From NCBI GenBank assembly GCA_963727465.1, contig CAVSGL010000019.1:1-64000 (forward strand): DNA of 64,000 bases, written 5' to 3'. The translations under genes were made by a program, and so were the position numbers. Source of the stretch: VRUE01 sp963727465 (GTDB lineage Bacteria > Actinomycetota > Thermoleophilia > Solirubrobacterales > 70-9). Below the pieces are notes generated by a model that was not told where the DNA came from, searched no databases, and saw only the letters and a list, made by a program, of their open reading frames with translations. Position 1 is the stretch's first letter. Every line of letters begins with the position of its first letter. This document shows positions 14,501-22,214 of the stretch, piece by piece.

Positions 14501-15544
14501 GTGAACATCTGGGTCGACATGAGCGCCCCCGCGCACGTTCTCGTGCTGCGGCCGATCATCGAGCGGCTGCGGGCGCAGGGCCACTCGGTCGAGGTGACCT
14601 CGCGCGACTACGCGCAGACGCAGGCGCTGCTCGAGCTGCACGGGATGGCGCACACGCCGATCGGCCGCCACGGGGGAGCCTCGCGGGTGCGCAAGGCGAT
14701 GCGGCTCGGGGCGCGCACCGCCGGGATGGTCAACTTCGGCCGCGGCCGCTCCTTCGACCTGGCGCTCGCCCACGGCTCCAACGACCTGGCGATCGCGGCG
14801 AAGCTGCTCGGCGTGCCCGAGTGCAACATGCACGACTACGAGTACGCGGTCACCCAGCACCGGATCGGCTGCCGGCTGGCGCGGCGCGTGATGTTCCCGG
14901 ACTCGGTCCCGGCCGAGCGCCTGCGCCGCTTCGGCGTCGGCCCGGAGAAGCTCTTCCCCTATCCGGGGCTGAAGGAGGAGTACTACCTCTACGACTTCGA
15001 GCCCGACCCGGAGGCGCTGAAGCGTCTGTCGGTCGATACCGCGCGGGTCGTGGTCGTCGTCCGGCCGCCTCCCGACGTCTCGCTCTACCACCGCAAGTCG
15101 AACCCGCTGTTTCCGAAAGTGCTACAGCGACTGGGCGGCGACGAGGGCGTGCACGCGGTCGTCCTGCCACGCACGCAGGCCCAGCGCGAGCTGGTCGAAA
15201 GCCTCGCGCTGCCCTCGCTGATCGTGCCGCCGGGCGCGGTCGAGGCGCAGAGCCTGGTCGCGCTCGCCGACCTCGTCGTCTCCGCCGGCGGCACGATGAA
15301 CCGCGAGGCGGCGGCGCTCGGCACCCCCGTCTACACCACCTACGGCGGCCGGCTCGGCGGCGTCGACGAAGCGCTGATCCGCTCGGGAAGGCTGCGGCCA
15401 CTGACCGACCCGCGGGCGATCGAGCTGCGCAAGCGCGGCGCCGAGGCGACTCCGACCAGGCGGGACCCTAGCCTTCTGGTCGAGACGATCCTGGGTACCG
15501 TCGGAGCAGACCATCCCGCCGCGGCCACCGACATCCAAAGCTGA
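14501..15544 (+). CDS. DUF354 family GT-B-like protein
   Basis: 347 residues from GTG 14501 (MNIWVDMSAPAHV). An earlier in-frame GTG at 14468 lies inside the nested inverted repeat and is not favoured. The sequence has the two-lobed shape of DUF354 proteins, which resemble UDP-GlcNAc 2-epimerase/glycosyltransferases: VLVLRPIIERLRAQGH, AHGSNDLAIAAKLLGVP, RPPPDVSLYHRKSN and the donor-site-like SAGGTMNREAAALGTPVYT. Function is not experimentally established for the family. It is followed by a sugar transferase, pointing to exopolysaccharide or wall-glycan synthesis. Confidence 0.75.
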   Translation: MNIWVDMSAPAHVLVLRPIIERLRAQGHSVEVTSRDYAQTQALLELHGMAHTPIGRHGGASRVRKAMRLGARTAGMVNFGRGRSFDLALAHGSNDLAIAAKLLGVPECNMHDYEYAVTQHRIGCRLARRVMFPDSVPAERLRRFGVGPEKLFPYPGLKEEYYLYDFEPDPEALKRLSVDTARVVVVVRPPPDVSLYHRKSNPLFPKVLQRLGGDEGVHAVVLPRTQAQRELVESLALPSLIVPPGAVEAQSLVALADLVVSAGGTMNREAAALGTPVYTTYGGRLGGVDEALIRSGRLRPLTDPRAIELRKRGAEATPTRRDPSLLVETILGTVGADHPAAATDIQS

Positions 15545-15653
15545 CCCGCTTGCCCTGCCGGAGGACGTCCGGGCCGAGCTGGAGCATTTCATCGCGCTCG
15601 CTGGCGACGGCGAGCCGCGCCCGGTCGACACCGTCCTGCGCGGCCTCGACATC

Positions 15654-16217
15654 TTGCTCTCGGCGGCGACCCTGCTGCTGCTCTCGCCGCTGCTGGCGCT
15701 GACCGCGGCGGCGATCGCGCTGACCTCGGGGCGGCCGGTCTTCTACCACGGCGCCCGCGTCGGCCGCGCCGGCCGGCTCTTCCGCATGTACAAGTTCCGC
15801 ACGCTGAAGCCGGACGCCGAGGACCGGCTCGGCCCCTACCTGGGCGAGGAGCTGACTCGCCGCACCGAGCTCGAGGTGACCCGGATCGGCCGGGCGCTGC
15901 GCAAGATCCACCTCGACGAGGTGCCGCAGCTGTGGAACGTCCTGCGCGGCGACATGGCCGTGGTCGGCCCGCGGCCGATCCGCCCCGCCTTCTTCACCGA
16001 GCTCTGCCGCGAGATCCCCCAGTACTGGCAGCGGCTGGTCGTGCGCCCGGGCGTCACCGGCTTCGCCCAGACGCGGATGACCCGCGAGGAGTCCTGGGCC
16101 GACAAGCTGGCCCACGACATGGAGTACATCGCCGACCGCTCGGTGACCCTCTACGTCAGCGTCCTCTTCGCCACCGTGCTCAAGGTCCTCGGTCGCGGCC
16201 CCGCCGCCCCCAACTGA
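15654..16217 (+). CDS. Bacterial sugar transferase (polyprenyl-phosphate glycosyl-1-phosphate transferase)
   Basis: The frame carries the catalytic domain of the EpsE/WcaJ type: a hydrophobic re-entrant helix, then GRPVFYHGARVGRAGRLF, MYKFRTLKPDAE, RIGRALRKIHLDEVPQLWNV, GDMAVVGPRPIRP and RPGVTGFAQT. It transfers a sugar-1-phosphate to undecaprenyl phosphate to start repeat-unit assembly. The conserved helix begins before the TTG at 15654 (VLRGLDI precedes it), and the frame is open upstream to about 15402 without ATG, GTG or TTG. The true start may be a CTG (15555 or 15636). It lies 109 nt after the DUF354 gene. Confidence 0.8.
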   Translation: MLSAATLLLLSPLLALTAAAIALTSGRPVFYHGARVGRAGRLFRMYKFRTLKPDAEDRLGPYLGEELTRRTELEVTRIGRALRKIHLDEVPQLWNVLRGDMAVVGPRPIRPAFFTELCREIPQYWQRLVVRPGVTGFAQTRMTREESWADKLAHDMEYIADRSVTLYVSVLFATVLKVLGRGPAAPN

Positions 16218-16218
16218 G

Positions 16219-16263
16219 CGCGGTCGAGGTTATCTCCGCATAGCGACGAAAACCTCGACCGCG
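16219..16263. repeat. Family A hairpin, copy 1 (CGCGGTCGAGGTT...AACCTCGACCGCG)
   Basis: A perfect 13-bp stem with a loop containing CTCCGCATAGCGACG. It directly follows the sugar-transferase stop codon and is repeated 17 nt downstream and again at 61730, so it is an interspersed repeat that may also end transcription. Confidence 0.65.
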
Positions 16264-16279
16264 GATTTGGGACCGGTCA

Positions 16280-16326
16280 CCGCGGTCGAGGTTATCTCCG
16301 CATAGCGGGCATAACCTCGACCGCGG
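16280..16326. repeat. Family A hairpin, copy 2
   Basis: CCGCGGTCGAGGTTAT pairs perfectly over 16 bp with ATAACCTCGACCGCGG, around the loop CTCCGCATAGCGGGC. It lies 24 nt before asnB and forms a tandem pair with copy 1. Confidence 0.65.
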
Positions 16327-16350
16327 TTGGGGGTGAGAGACTGCGCGGCC

Positions 16351-19300
16351 ATGTGTGGGATCTGTGGCGTGGTCGGGCCCGGCGCGGACGCCGAGGCGGT
16401 GGGGCGGATGAACGCGCGGCTCGTGCACCGGGGGCCGGACAGCGAGGGCAGCTTTGCCGCTGACGGCGTGGCGCTGGCGATGCGGCGACTCTCGATCATC
16501 GACCTCGCCGGCGGCGATCAGCCGATCGCCAACGAGGACGGCAGCGTCGTCGTCGTCCAGAACGGCGAGATCTACAACCACCGCGAGCTGCGCCGTGAGC
16601 TCGAGCGCCGCGGCCACCGCTTCCGCACCGCCTCCGACACCGAGGTGCTCGTCCACCTCTACGAGCAGCACGGCGAGGGCTTCGCCGAGCGGCTGCGCGG
16701 CATGTTCGCGGTGGCGATCTGGGACGAGCGCGAGCAGCGCCTGCTGCTCGCCCGCGACCGCTTCGGGATCAAGCCGCTCTACTACCGCCTGCGCGAGGGC
16801 ACGCTCTCCTTCGCCTCCGAGCTCAAGGCGCTGCTCGAGCAGCCGGGCTTCTCGCGCGAGATCGAGCCGCGCGCCGTCGCCGCCTTCCTCGCCTTCAACT
16901 CGATCCCGGCGCCGCTGACGATCTTCGCCGAGGCGCGCAAGCTGCCGGCCGGCACGCTCGCCGTCTGGCGCGACGGCGAGCTGCGCCTGCGCCGCTACGC
17001 GCGGCCGGCGCCGGTCGAGGCCGAGCGGGCGAAGCGCGGCCCCGCCGACGAGCTCGCGGGCGAGCTGCGCGAGACCCTGCGCGACTCCGTCCGCGCCCAC
17101 CTGGTTGCCGACGTGCCGGTCGGCGTGCTGCTCTCCGGCGGGGTCGACTCGGCCGGTCTGGTCGCGCTCGCCGCCGGCGAGCAGGCCGATCCGGTGAAGA
17201 CCTTCTCGGTCGGCTTCGAGGAGGCGAGCTTCGACGAGCTCGAGCGGGCGCGGCTGGTCGCCGAGCGCTACCGCACCGAGCATCACGAGATCGTCCTGCG
17301 CCCCGACGCGGTCGAGCTCCTCCCGAAGCTGGTCGAGGCCTTCGACGAGCCCTTCGGCGACTCCTCGGCGCTGCCGACCTACCTGGTCTCCGAGCTGGCG
17401 GCGGGCGAGGTCAAGGTCGCCCTCTCCGGCGAGGGCGGCGACGAGCTGTTCGGCGGCTACTACACCTACGTCGCCGACCTGCTCGCCGCCCGCGTCGGCC
17501 GGCTCGCCGCGCTCGCGGCGCCGCTGGCCGAGCTGCTGCCCAGCTCCGACGCCAAGGTCAGCTTCGACTACAAAGCCAAGCGCTTCGCCCGCGGCGCCGG
17601 CCTGCCGCCGCTGGAGCGCCACCACGCCTGGAAGGAGATCTTCCCGCGCGAGACTCAGGCGGCGCTGCTCGGCGGCCGCGACCCGGGCTGGGACCCGGTC
17701 GACCTCTACCGCGAGCGCTACGCCGAGACCGCCGGGGCGGAGCCGCTGGCCCGCCTCCAGGACGTCGACCTCGGCGTCTATCTGGTCGACGACCTGCTGG
17801 TCAAGACCGACCGCTCGAGCATGGCCCACTCGCTGGAGCTGCGCGTGCCCTTCCTCGACAACGAGGTCGCGGCGAGCGCGCTCGGCCTGGCAACGCCGCT
17901 GAAGGTGCGGCGCGGGGCGAAGAAGCGGCTGCTGCGCCAGGCCCTGGCGCCGCTGCTGCCGCGCGAGGTGCTGAAGGGGCCCAAGCAGGGCTTCTCGATC
18001 CCGGTCGCGGCATGGCTGCGCGGGCCGCTGGAGGGCTTCGCCCGCGAAACCCTCTCCGCCGAGACGCTCTCCCGCCAGGGCTGGCTCGACCCCGCCGCGG
18101 TGACCCGCGTGCTCGACGACCACTGCGCCGGCCGCGAGGATCTCAGCCGCCAGCTCTGGGGCCTGCTCGCCTTCACGTTGTGGTTCGACCGCTACGCGGA
18201 CATAGCCTGGACCCGTGCCCGCCGGCGTCGAAGCCCTGCTCGCCTTCCTCCTCGCGGCGATCCTCGCGCTGCTGCTGGTTCCCGTAACCGATCGGGTCGC
18301 GCGGCGGATCGGCGCGATCGACCTGCCCGACGGCGGCCGTTCGCTGCACGCGGCGCCGACCCCGCGGCTCGGCGGCCTGGCGATCTTCGTCGCCGTGCTC
18401 GCCGCGGCGCTGATCTTCCTGCCCTGGGACGCGGAGACGCGGGCGATCGTCGCCGGCGCCGCGGCGATCACCGCGGTCGGCATGCTCGACGACGTCTACG
18501 AGCTCAACGCCGCGGCGAAGCTGGCGGGGCAGACGGTCGCGGTGATCCTGCCGGTCTCCGCCGGCGTCACCGTCGACAGCTTCACCGTCCCCTTCCTCGG
18601 CCAGCTCAACCCCGGCTCGGTCGAGCTGCTCGGCCTGCCCGGCAGCGGCGCGATCGACCTCGGCGACGTCGGCACCGTGATCGGCATCGTCGCGATGATC
18701 AACGTGATCAACCTGATCGACGGCGTCGACGGGCTCGCCGCCGGCGTCTGCGTGATCTCCGGCGTCGCCCTGGCGGTGATCGCGCTCTCGCTCGACCGCA
18801 ACCCCGCCGGCGTGCTGGCCGCGCTCACCGCCGGCGCCGCGCTCGGCTTCCTCCGCCACGGCTTCCCGCCGGCGAGCACCTTCATGGGGGACACCGGCTC
18901 CAACCTGCTCGGCTTCCTGCTCGGCGTCGTCGCCGTGCAGGGCGCGCTGAAGACGAACGCGGTGATCGCCCTCTTCCTGCCCTTGATCATCCTCACCGTG
19001 CCGATCCTCGACACCGGCTTCGTCGTCGCCAAGCGGCTCAAGTACAAACGGCCGATCTACAAAGCCGACCGCTGGCACTTCCACCACCGGATGGCCAACA
19101 TCGGCTTCTCACAGCGGCGCACGCTCGCCTACCTCTACGGCTGGACGCTGATCATGGCGGCGCTGGCGCTCGCCCTGCGCTTCGTCCCCTACAGCGACAA
19201 CCACGGCCACTTCGACGCCCTCTGGACCGCGGTGATGGCGGCCTTCGGCCTGCTCGCGCTCGCGGCCAGCGTCTATCTGATCTACGTGCTCGAGATCCTC

Positions 19301-19440
19301 AAGCTGCGCCGCTTCAGCCGGATCGATCCCGAGACCGGCGAATTCGAGGCGCTCCAGGAATAAGAGCGCGCCGCGACTTTGTGCGAGGTTGTTACAACCG
19401 GCACGAAGTGGCTCTAGAAAGCGGATCGACGGCCCGTTGA
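16351..19440 (+). CDS. asnB: Asparagine synthase (glutamine-hydrolysing), frame without its own stop
   Basis: ATG 16351 starts MCGICGVVG, leaving Cys2 as the N-terminal glutaminase nucleophile. The glutaminase domain covers residues 1-200 (RLVHRGPDSEG, NGEIYNHRELR) and the synthetase domain 220-600 (PPi loop LLSGGVDSAGL from S262; LSGEGGDELFGGYY; DRSSMAHSLELRVPFLD). Homology ends near 18205 at LWGLLAFTLWFDRYAD, but this frame has no stop there. It stays open, as Arg/Pro-rich sequence, through the whole following wecA-type gene to TGA at 19438-19440. The functional gene is best taken as 16351 to about 18205; a TAG exists at 18203-18205 in the +1 frame, so an indel or sequencing error is likely. 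Confidence 0.8.
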   Translation: MCGICGVVGPGADAEAVGRMNARLVHRGPDSEGSFAADGVALAMRRLSIIDLAGGDQPIANEDGSVVVVQNGEIYNHRELRRELERRGHRFRTASDTEVLVHLYEQHGEGFAERLRGMFAVAIWDEREQRLLLARDRFGIKPLYYRLREGTLSFASELKALLEQPGFSREIEPRAVAAFLAFNSIPAPLTIFAEARKLPAGTLAVWRDGELRLRRYARPAPVEAERAKRGPADELAGELRETLRDSVRAHLVADVPVGVLLSGGVDSAGLVALAAGEQADPVKTFSVGFEEASFDELERARLVAERYRTEHHEIVLRPDAVELLPKLVEAFDEPFGDSSALPTYLVSELAAGEVKVALSGEGGDELFGGYYTYVADLLAARVGRLAALAAPLAELLPSSDAKVSFDYKAKRFARGAGLPPLERHHAWKEIFPRETQAALLGGRDPGWDPVDLYRERYAETAGAEPLARLQDVDLGVYLVDDLLVKTDRSSMAHSLELRVPFLDNEVAASALGLATPLKVRRGAKKRLLRQALAPLLPREVLKGPKQGFSIPVAAWLRGPLEGFARETLSAETLSRQGWLDPAAVTRVLDDHCAGREDLSRQLWGLLAFTLWFDRYADIAWTRARRRRSPARLPPRGDPRAAAGSRNRSGRAADRRDRPARRRPFAARGADPAARRPGDLRRRARRGADLPALGRGDAGDRRRRRGDHRGRHARRRLRAQRRGEAGGADGRGDPAGLRRRHRRQLHRPLPRPAQPRLGRAARPARQRRDRPRRRRHRDRHRRDDQRDQPDRRRRRARRRRLRDLRRRPGGDRALARPQPRRRAGRAHRRRRARLPPPRLPAGEHLHGGHRLQPARLPARRRRRAGRAEDERGDRPLPALDHPHRADPRHRLRRRQAAQVQTADLQSRPLALPPPDGQHRLLTAAHARLPLRLDADHGGAGARPALRPLQRQPRPLRRPLDRGDGGLRPARARGQRLSDLRARDPQAAPLQPDRSRDRRIRGAPGIRARRDFVRGCYNRHEVALESGSTAR
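18215..19363 (+). CDS. Undecaprenyl-phosphate N-acetylhexosamine-1-phosphate transferase (WecA/TagO/MraY family)
   Basis: 382 residues, about ten membrane helices, with the family's catalytic loops: GMLDDVYELNAAAKLAGQ (the DD pair, D92-D93), NVINLIDGVDGLAAG, FMGDTGSNLLGFLLG, and the C-terminal HFHHRMANIGFSQRR loop that marks the WecA branch rather than MraY. It transfers GlcNAc-1-phosphate (or a related amino sugar) from the UDP-sugar to undecaprenyl phosphate at the cytoplasmic face, beginning a wall or surface polymer. Its position just before the atp operon matches the wecA (rfe) gene of mycobacteria. GTG start; the asnB frame runs through it. Confidence 0.9.
   Translation: MPAGVEALLAFLLAAILALLLVPVTDRVARRIGAIDLPDGGRSLHAAPTPRLGGLAIFVAVLAAALIFLPWDAETRAIVAGAAAITAVGMLDDVYELNAAAKLAGQTVAVILPVSAGVTVDSFTVPFLGQLNPGSVELLGLPGSGAIDLGDVGTVIGIVAMINVINLIDGVDGLAAGVCVISGVALAVIALSLDRNPAGVLAALTAGAALGFLRHGFPPASTFMGDTGSNLLGFLLGVVAVQGALKTNAVIALFLPLIILTVPILDTGFVVAKRLKYKRPIYKADRWHFHHRMANIGFSQRRTLAYLYGWTLIMAALALALRFVPYSDNHGHFDALWTAVMAAFGLLALAASVYLIYVLEILKLRRFSRIDPETGEFEALQE
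19387..19399. promoter_or_regulatory. Perfect palindrome GGTTGT-t-ACAACC upstream of the atp operon
   Basis: A 13-nt perfect palindrome lies 24 nt after the wecA stop, ahead of a possible -10 TATAGT (19443-19448). It could be an operator controlling the ATP synthase operon; the binding protein is unknown. The other sequence in 19364-19494 is unremarkable. Confidence 0.35.
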
Positions 19441-19494
19441 GGTATAGTCCGGCTTCCGCTCGCCCGACCGTGCGCCGGGCCTGAAAGCGGATTT

Positions 19495-19869
19495 ATGTCT
19501 CCTCCCAAGCATGTCGATCTCGTGGTGCTAGCCGCCGCCCTGGCCGTGTTCGCAATCGGGGGTCTGCCCCTGGCCGGCTACGCCGTCGCGGCCGCCGCCT
19601 GGCTCGCCCAGCGCGGGGTCCAGACGCTCGCCGGCCGCCGCGCCGCCGCCGAGCTCGCCGCCGGCAATCGCCAGCGGGCGATGGGCGTGGTCGCCGCGAC
19701 GACGCTCGGCCGCGTCTGGCTGATGGCGACCGCGGCGCTGCTCGCCGGGGTGGTCGAGCGTGAAGCCGGCCTCGCCGCCGCCGTCACCCTCGCCGTGCTC
19801 TTCACCGTCTCCTTCGCCGCCCAGGGCATCGCCCATCTGTTCGAGCCGGAGGGGGGCAGGATCGCGTGA
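19495..19869 (+). CDS. Small membrane protein preceding atpB (AtpI-like position)
   Basis: 124 residues with four predicted membrane helices (about 8-35, 60-82, 84-98, 95-115). It overlaps the GTG of atpB (GTGA at 19866). By position it corresponds to AtpI, the non-essential assembly factor of many atp operons. The sequence itself lacks a motif I can match with certainty, so the assignment rests on location, size and topology. Confidence 0.6.
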   Translation: MSPPKHVDLVVLAAALAVFAIGGLPLAGYAVAAAAWLAQRGVQTLAGRRAAAELAAGNRQRAMGVVAATTLGRVWLMATAALLAGVVEREAGLAAAVTLAVLFTVSFAAQGIAHLFEPEGGRIA

Positions 19870-20774
19870 GCACCAAGAGCAAAGTCCTGATCGGCCTCGG
19901 CTCGTACCTGGCGCTGGCGATCCTGTTGCTGCTGGTCTTCGGCAGCGCCGGCAAGAACGAAGCCTTCCAGCCGCAGAACGAGTTCAAGCTCGAACCGTGG
20001 ATCTCGATCCACCTCGGCAGCATCGACTTCAGCTTCAACAAGGCGGTCCTCTACCTGCTGCTGGCGAGCGGGCTGACGATCTTCACGATGACCTGGATCT
20101 CGCGCCGCATGGCGCAGAAGCCGAACCGGGTGCAGACCGCGGTCGAGGTCGCCTACGACCTGACCAAGAACAACATCACCGGCGGCAACCTCGACCACGC
20201 GACCGCGGTGCGCTGGTTCCCCTTCCTCGCCGCGCTCTTCTTCTTCATCTGGTTCTCGAACATCATCGGCTTCCTGCCGCTGCCGATCAACACCGAGCAC
20301 ACGGTCGACATCTTCGGCCTACAGCTGCCCGCCTTCGCCCTCTACGCGGCGACCGCCAACCTCTCGATCCCGCTGGTGCTGACGCTCGTCGTCTGGATCG
20401 CCTACCACGTCGAAGGGATCAGGGCCAAGGGCCTGTTCAAGTACCTGGCGAGCTGGCTGCCACCGGGCCTCGAGGACATGAACCCGGTCGCCAAGGGCTT
20501 CATCTTCGTGATCGAGGCGATCTCGCACTTCGCCCGGCTGATCTCGCTCTCGGTGCGACTCTTCGCCAACATCCTCGCCGGCCACCTGCTGCTGCTCTTC
20601 ATGGGCGGCGGGCTGGCCGTTCTGCTCGGGATCGCCGCGCTCGGCGCGCTGACCTTCCCGCTCGCCTTCTTCTTCTTCATCCTCGAGGTGGGGCTGATCG
20701 CCACCCTGCAGGCGTTTATCTTCTCGACCCTCACCGCGATCTACATCGGCGGCGCGACCGCCGCCAGCCACTAA
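19866..20774 (+). CDS. atpB: ATP synthase Fo subunit a
   Basis: 302 residues with five to six helices. The fourth carries the essential arginine in HFARLISLSVRLFANILAGH, followed by a long hydrophobic C terminus ending AIYIGGATAASH. Subunit a forms the proton half-channels against the c-ring. The start is a GTG overlapping the upstream stop. The N-terminal stretch is longer and more hydrophilic than in E. coli, as usual in actinobacteria. Confidence 0.95.
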   Translation: MSTKSKVLIGLGSYLALAILLLLVFGSAGKNEAFQPQNEFKLEPWISIHLGSIDFSFNKAVLYLLLASGLTIFTMTWISRRMAQKPNRVQTAVEVAYDLTKNNITGGNLDHATAVRWFPFLAALFFFIWFSNIIGFLPLPINTEHTVDIFGLQLPAFALYAATANLSIPLVLTLVVWIAYHVEGIRAKGLFKYLASWLPPGLEDMNPVAKGFIFVIEAISHFARLISLSVRLFANILAGHLLLLFMGGGLAVLLGIAALGALTFPLAFFFFILEVGLIATLQAFIFSTLTAIYIGGATAASH

Positions 20775-20798
20775 TGACCAAAGGAGAGCTGTAAGCAA

Positions 20799-21065
20799 AT
20801 GGACCTGTCCCCAGTAGTCGCCGCGATCTCCGACGAAGGGATCGAAACGGCCGGCAGGGCAATCGCCCTCGGCGTCGGCGCCGGCCTCGGCTCGATCGGC
20901 GCCGGCATCGGCATCGGCTTCATCTTCGGCAAGGAGATCGAGTCGGTCGCCCGCCAGCCGGAGATGAAAGACGAGCTGCAGAGCATCCGCTGGCTCGGCT
21001 TCGCGCTGACCGAGGCGGTCGCCTTCTACACCTTCATCTTCGGCCTGATCGCCTTCTTCCTCTAG
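20799..21065 (+). CDS. atpE: ATP synthase Fo subunit c
   Basis: 88 residues, two helices joined by a polar loop. Helix 1 holds the glycine-packing motif GVGAGLGSIGAGIGIGF; the loop is ARQPE; helix 2 has the ion-carrying Glu in ALTEAVAFY (E72). The residues around E72 do not show the Gln/Ser-Thr set of sodium-type rings, so a proton ring is likely. An AAAGGAGAG ribosome binding site lies about 10 nt ahead of the ATG. Confidence 0.95.
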   Translation: MDLSPVVAAISDEGIETAGRAIALGVGAGLGSIGAGIGIGFIFGKEIESVARQPEMKDELQSIRWLGFALTEAVAFYTFIFGLIAFFL

Positions 21066-21075
21066 GCCGGCGAAC

Positions 21076-21657
21076 GTGGAGCTACTCGGCCACATAGCGG
21101 GTTTCATCCCCCTCGCGGCGGAGGCCGCCGAGGAAGAAGGCGGCAGCTTCCTGGTCTCGCCGGGCCTCGGCCTGATGATCTGGACGCTGGTCCTCTTCCT
21201 GTTCACGATGTGGGTGCTCAGCAAGCTCGCCTTCCCGAAAATCCAGGAGGCGCTCGACAAGCGCGCGAAGACGATCGCCGAGTCGATCGAGGCCGCCGAA
21301 AGGCAGCGCAGGGAGTCCGACGAGCTGCTCGAGGAGTACCGCGGCCGGCTGGCCGAGGCGCGCGAGCAGGCGGACGACATCATGGCCCGCGCGCGCAAGG
21401 CGGCCGAGACCGCGGAAGCGGAGGCGGCCAGCTCCGGCAAGGAGAAGCGCGACGAGCTGGTGGCAGCGGCGAAGCGCGACATCGAGGCCGAGACGCGGCG
21501 CTCGCTGGAGCAGATCCGCCGCGAGGTCGCCGACCTGACCGTGCTGGCGACCGAGAAGGTGACGCGCAAGACGCTGACGCCCGACGATCAGCGCCGCCTG
21601 GTCGAGGAGGCGCTGAGCGAGGTCGACTTCACCTCGCTCTCGGGAGCGGAGAGCTAG
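21076..21657 (+). CDS. atpF: ATP synthase Fo subunit b
   Basis: 193 residues from GTG 21076. One membrane helix (about 32-50, LGLMIWTLVLFLFTMWVLSK) is followed by a long charged heptad-rich helix that forms the right-handed coiled coil of the peripheral stalk. An extra 30-residue acidic N terminus precedes the helix. It lies 10 nt after atpE and 4 nt before atpH. Confidence 0.93.
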   Translation: MELLGHIAGFIPLAAEAAEEEGGSFLVSPGLGLMIWTLVLFLFTMWVLSKLAFPKIQEALDKRAKTIAESIEAAERQRRESDELLEEYRGRLAEAREQADDIMARARKAAETAEAEAASSGKEKRDELVAAAKRDIEAETRRSLEQIRREVADLTVLATEKVTRKTLTPDDQRRLVEEALSEVDFTSLSGAES

Positions 21658-21661
21658 GACG

Positions 21662-22195
21662 ATGCAGGACCCGGCACGCGTATACGCCGAATCGCTCTTC
21701 GAGGTGGCGAAGGCGAAGGGCAAGCTCGACCCGATCGGCGAGGGCCTCGGCCGGTTCGCCGACGCGGTCGACGCGAGCCGCGACCTCCAGGTCTTCCTGT
21801 TCAGCCCGCACTTCACCTCGGCCGAGAAGAGCGAGGGCCTGCGCCGCGCGGTCAGCGGCGCCGAGCCGGAGCTGACCAACTTCCTCGAGCTGCTGGTCGA
21901 GAAGCACCGCATGCCCGAGGTCTTCCGCATCCGCCGCGAGTTCGAGGAGCTGTGGAAGAAGGAGCGGCAGCGGATCGACGTAACCGTTACCAGTGCGACC
22001 GAGCTCGACCCGGCGGTGGTCGAGAAGATCGGCGGAGAGATCGAGCGCCAGACCGGCCAGACGGTCGACCTGGCGAGCCGCGTCGACGAGGAGATCCTCG
22101 GCGGCATCGTCCTACAGGTAGGCAACATGGTGCTCGACGCGAGCATCCGCAGTCGCTTGGAGAAACTTCGAAAGAGCGTCGCCCAGGCGGCGTAA
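21662..22195 (+). CDS. atpH: ATP synthase F1 subunit delta
   Basis: 177 residues. It starts with the family pattern ARVYAESLFEVAKAKGKLD, has the six-helix N-terminal domain, and ends with the conserved QTGQTVDLASRVDEEILGGIVLQVGNMVLDAS-type region (residues about 140-165). It joins the b dimer to the top of the alpha3beta3 head. It precedes atpA by 19 nt with a good GGAGG site. Confidence 0.94.
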   Translation: MQDPARVYAESLFEVAKAKGKLDPIGEGLGRFADAVDASRDLQVFLFSPHFTSAEKSEGLRRAVSGAEPELTNFLELLVEKHRMPEVFRIRREFEELWKKERQRIDVTVTSATELDPAVVEKIGGEIERQTGQTVDLASRVDEEILGGIVLQVGNMVLDASIRSRLEKLRKSVAQAA

Positions 22196-22214
22196 GGAGG
22201 AATAGAGCAGCCCC

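Noticed and set aside
13039..15471. 810-codon plus-strand frame spanning glyA and the DUF354 gene
   Set aside because: Arg/Ala/Gly/Pro-rich throughout and out of frame with two well-supported genes.
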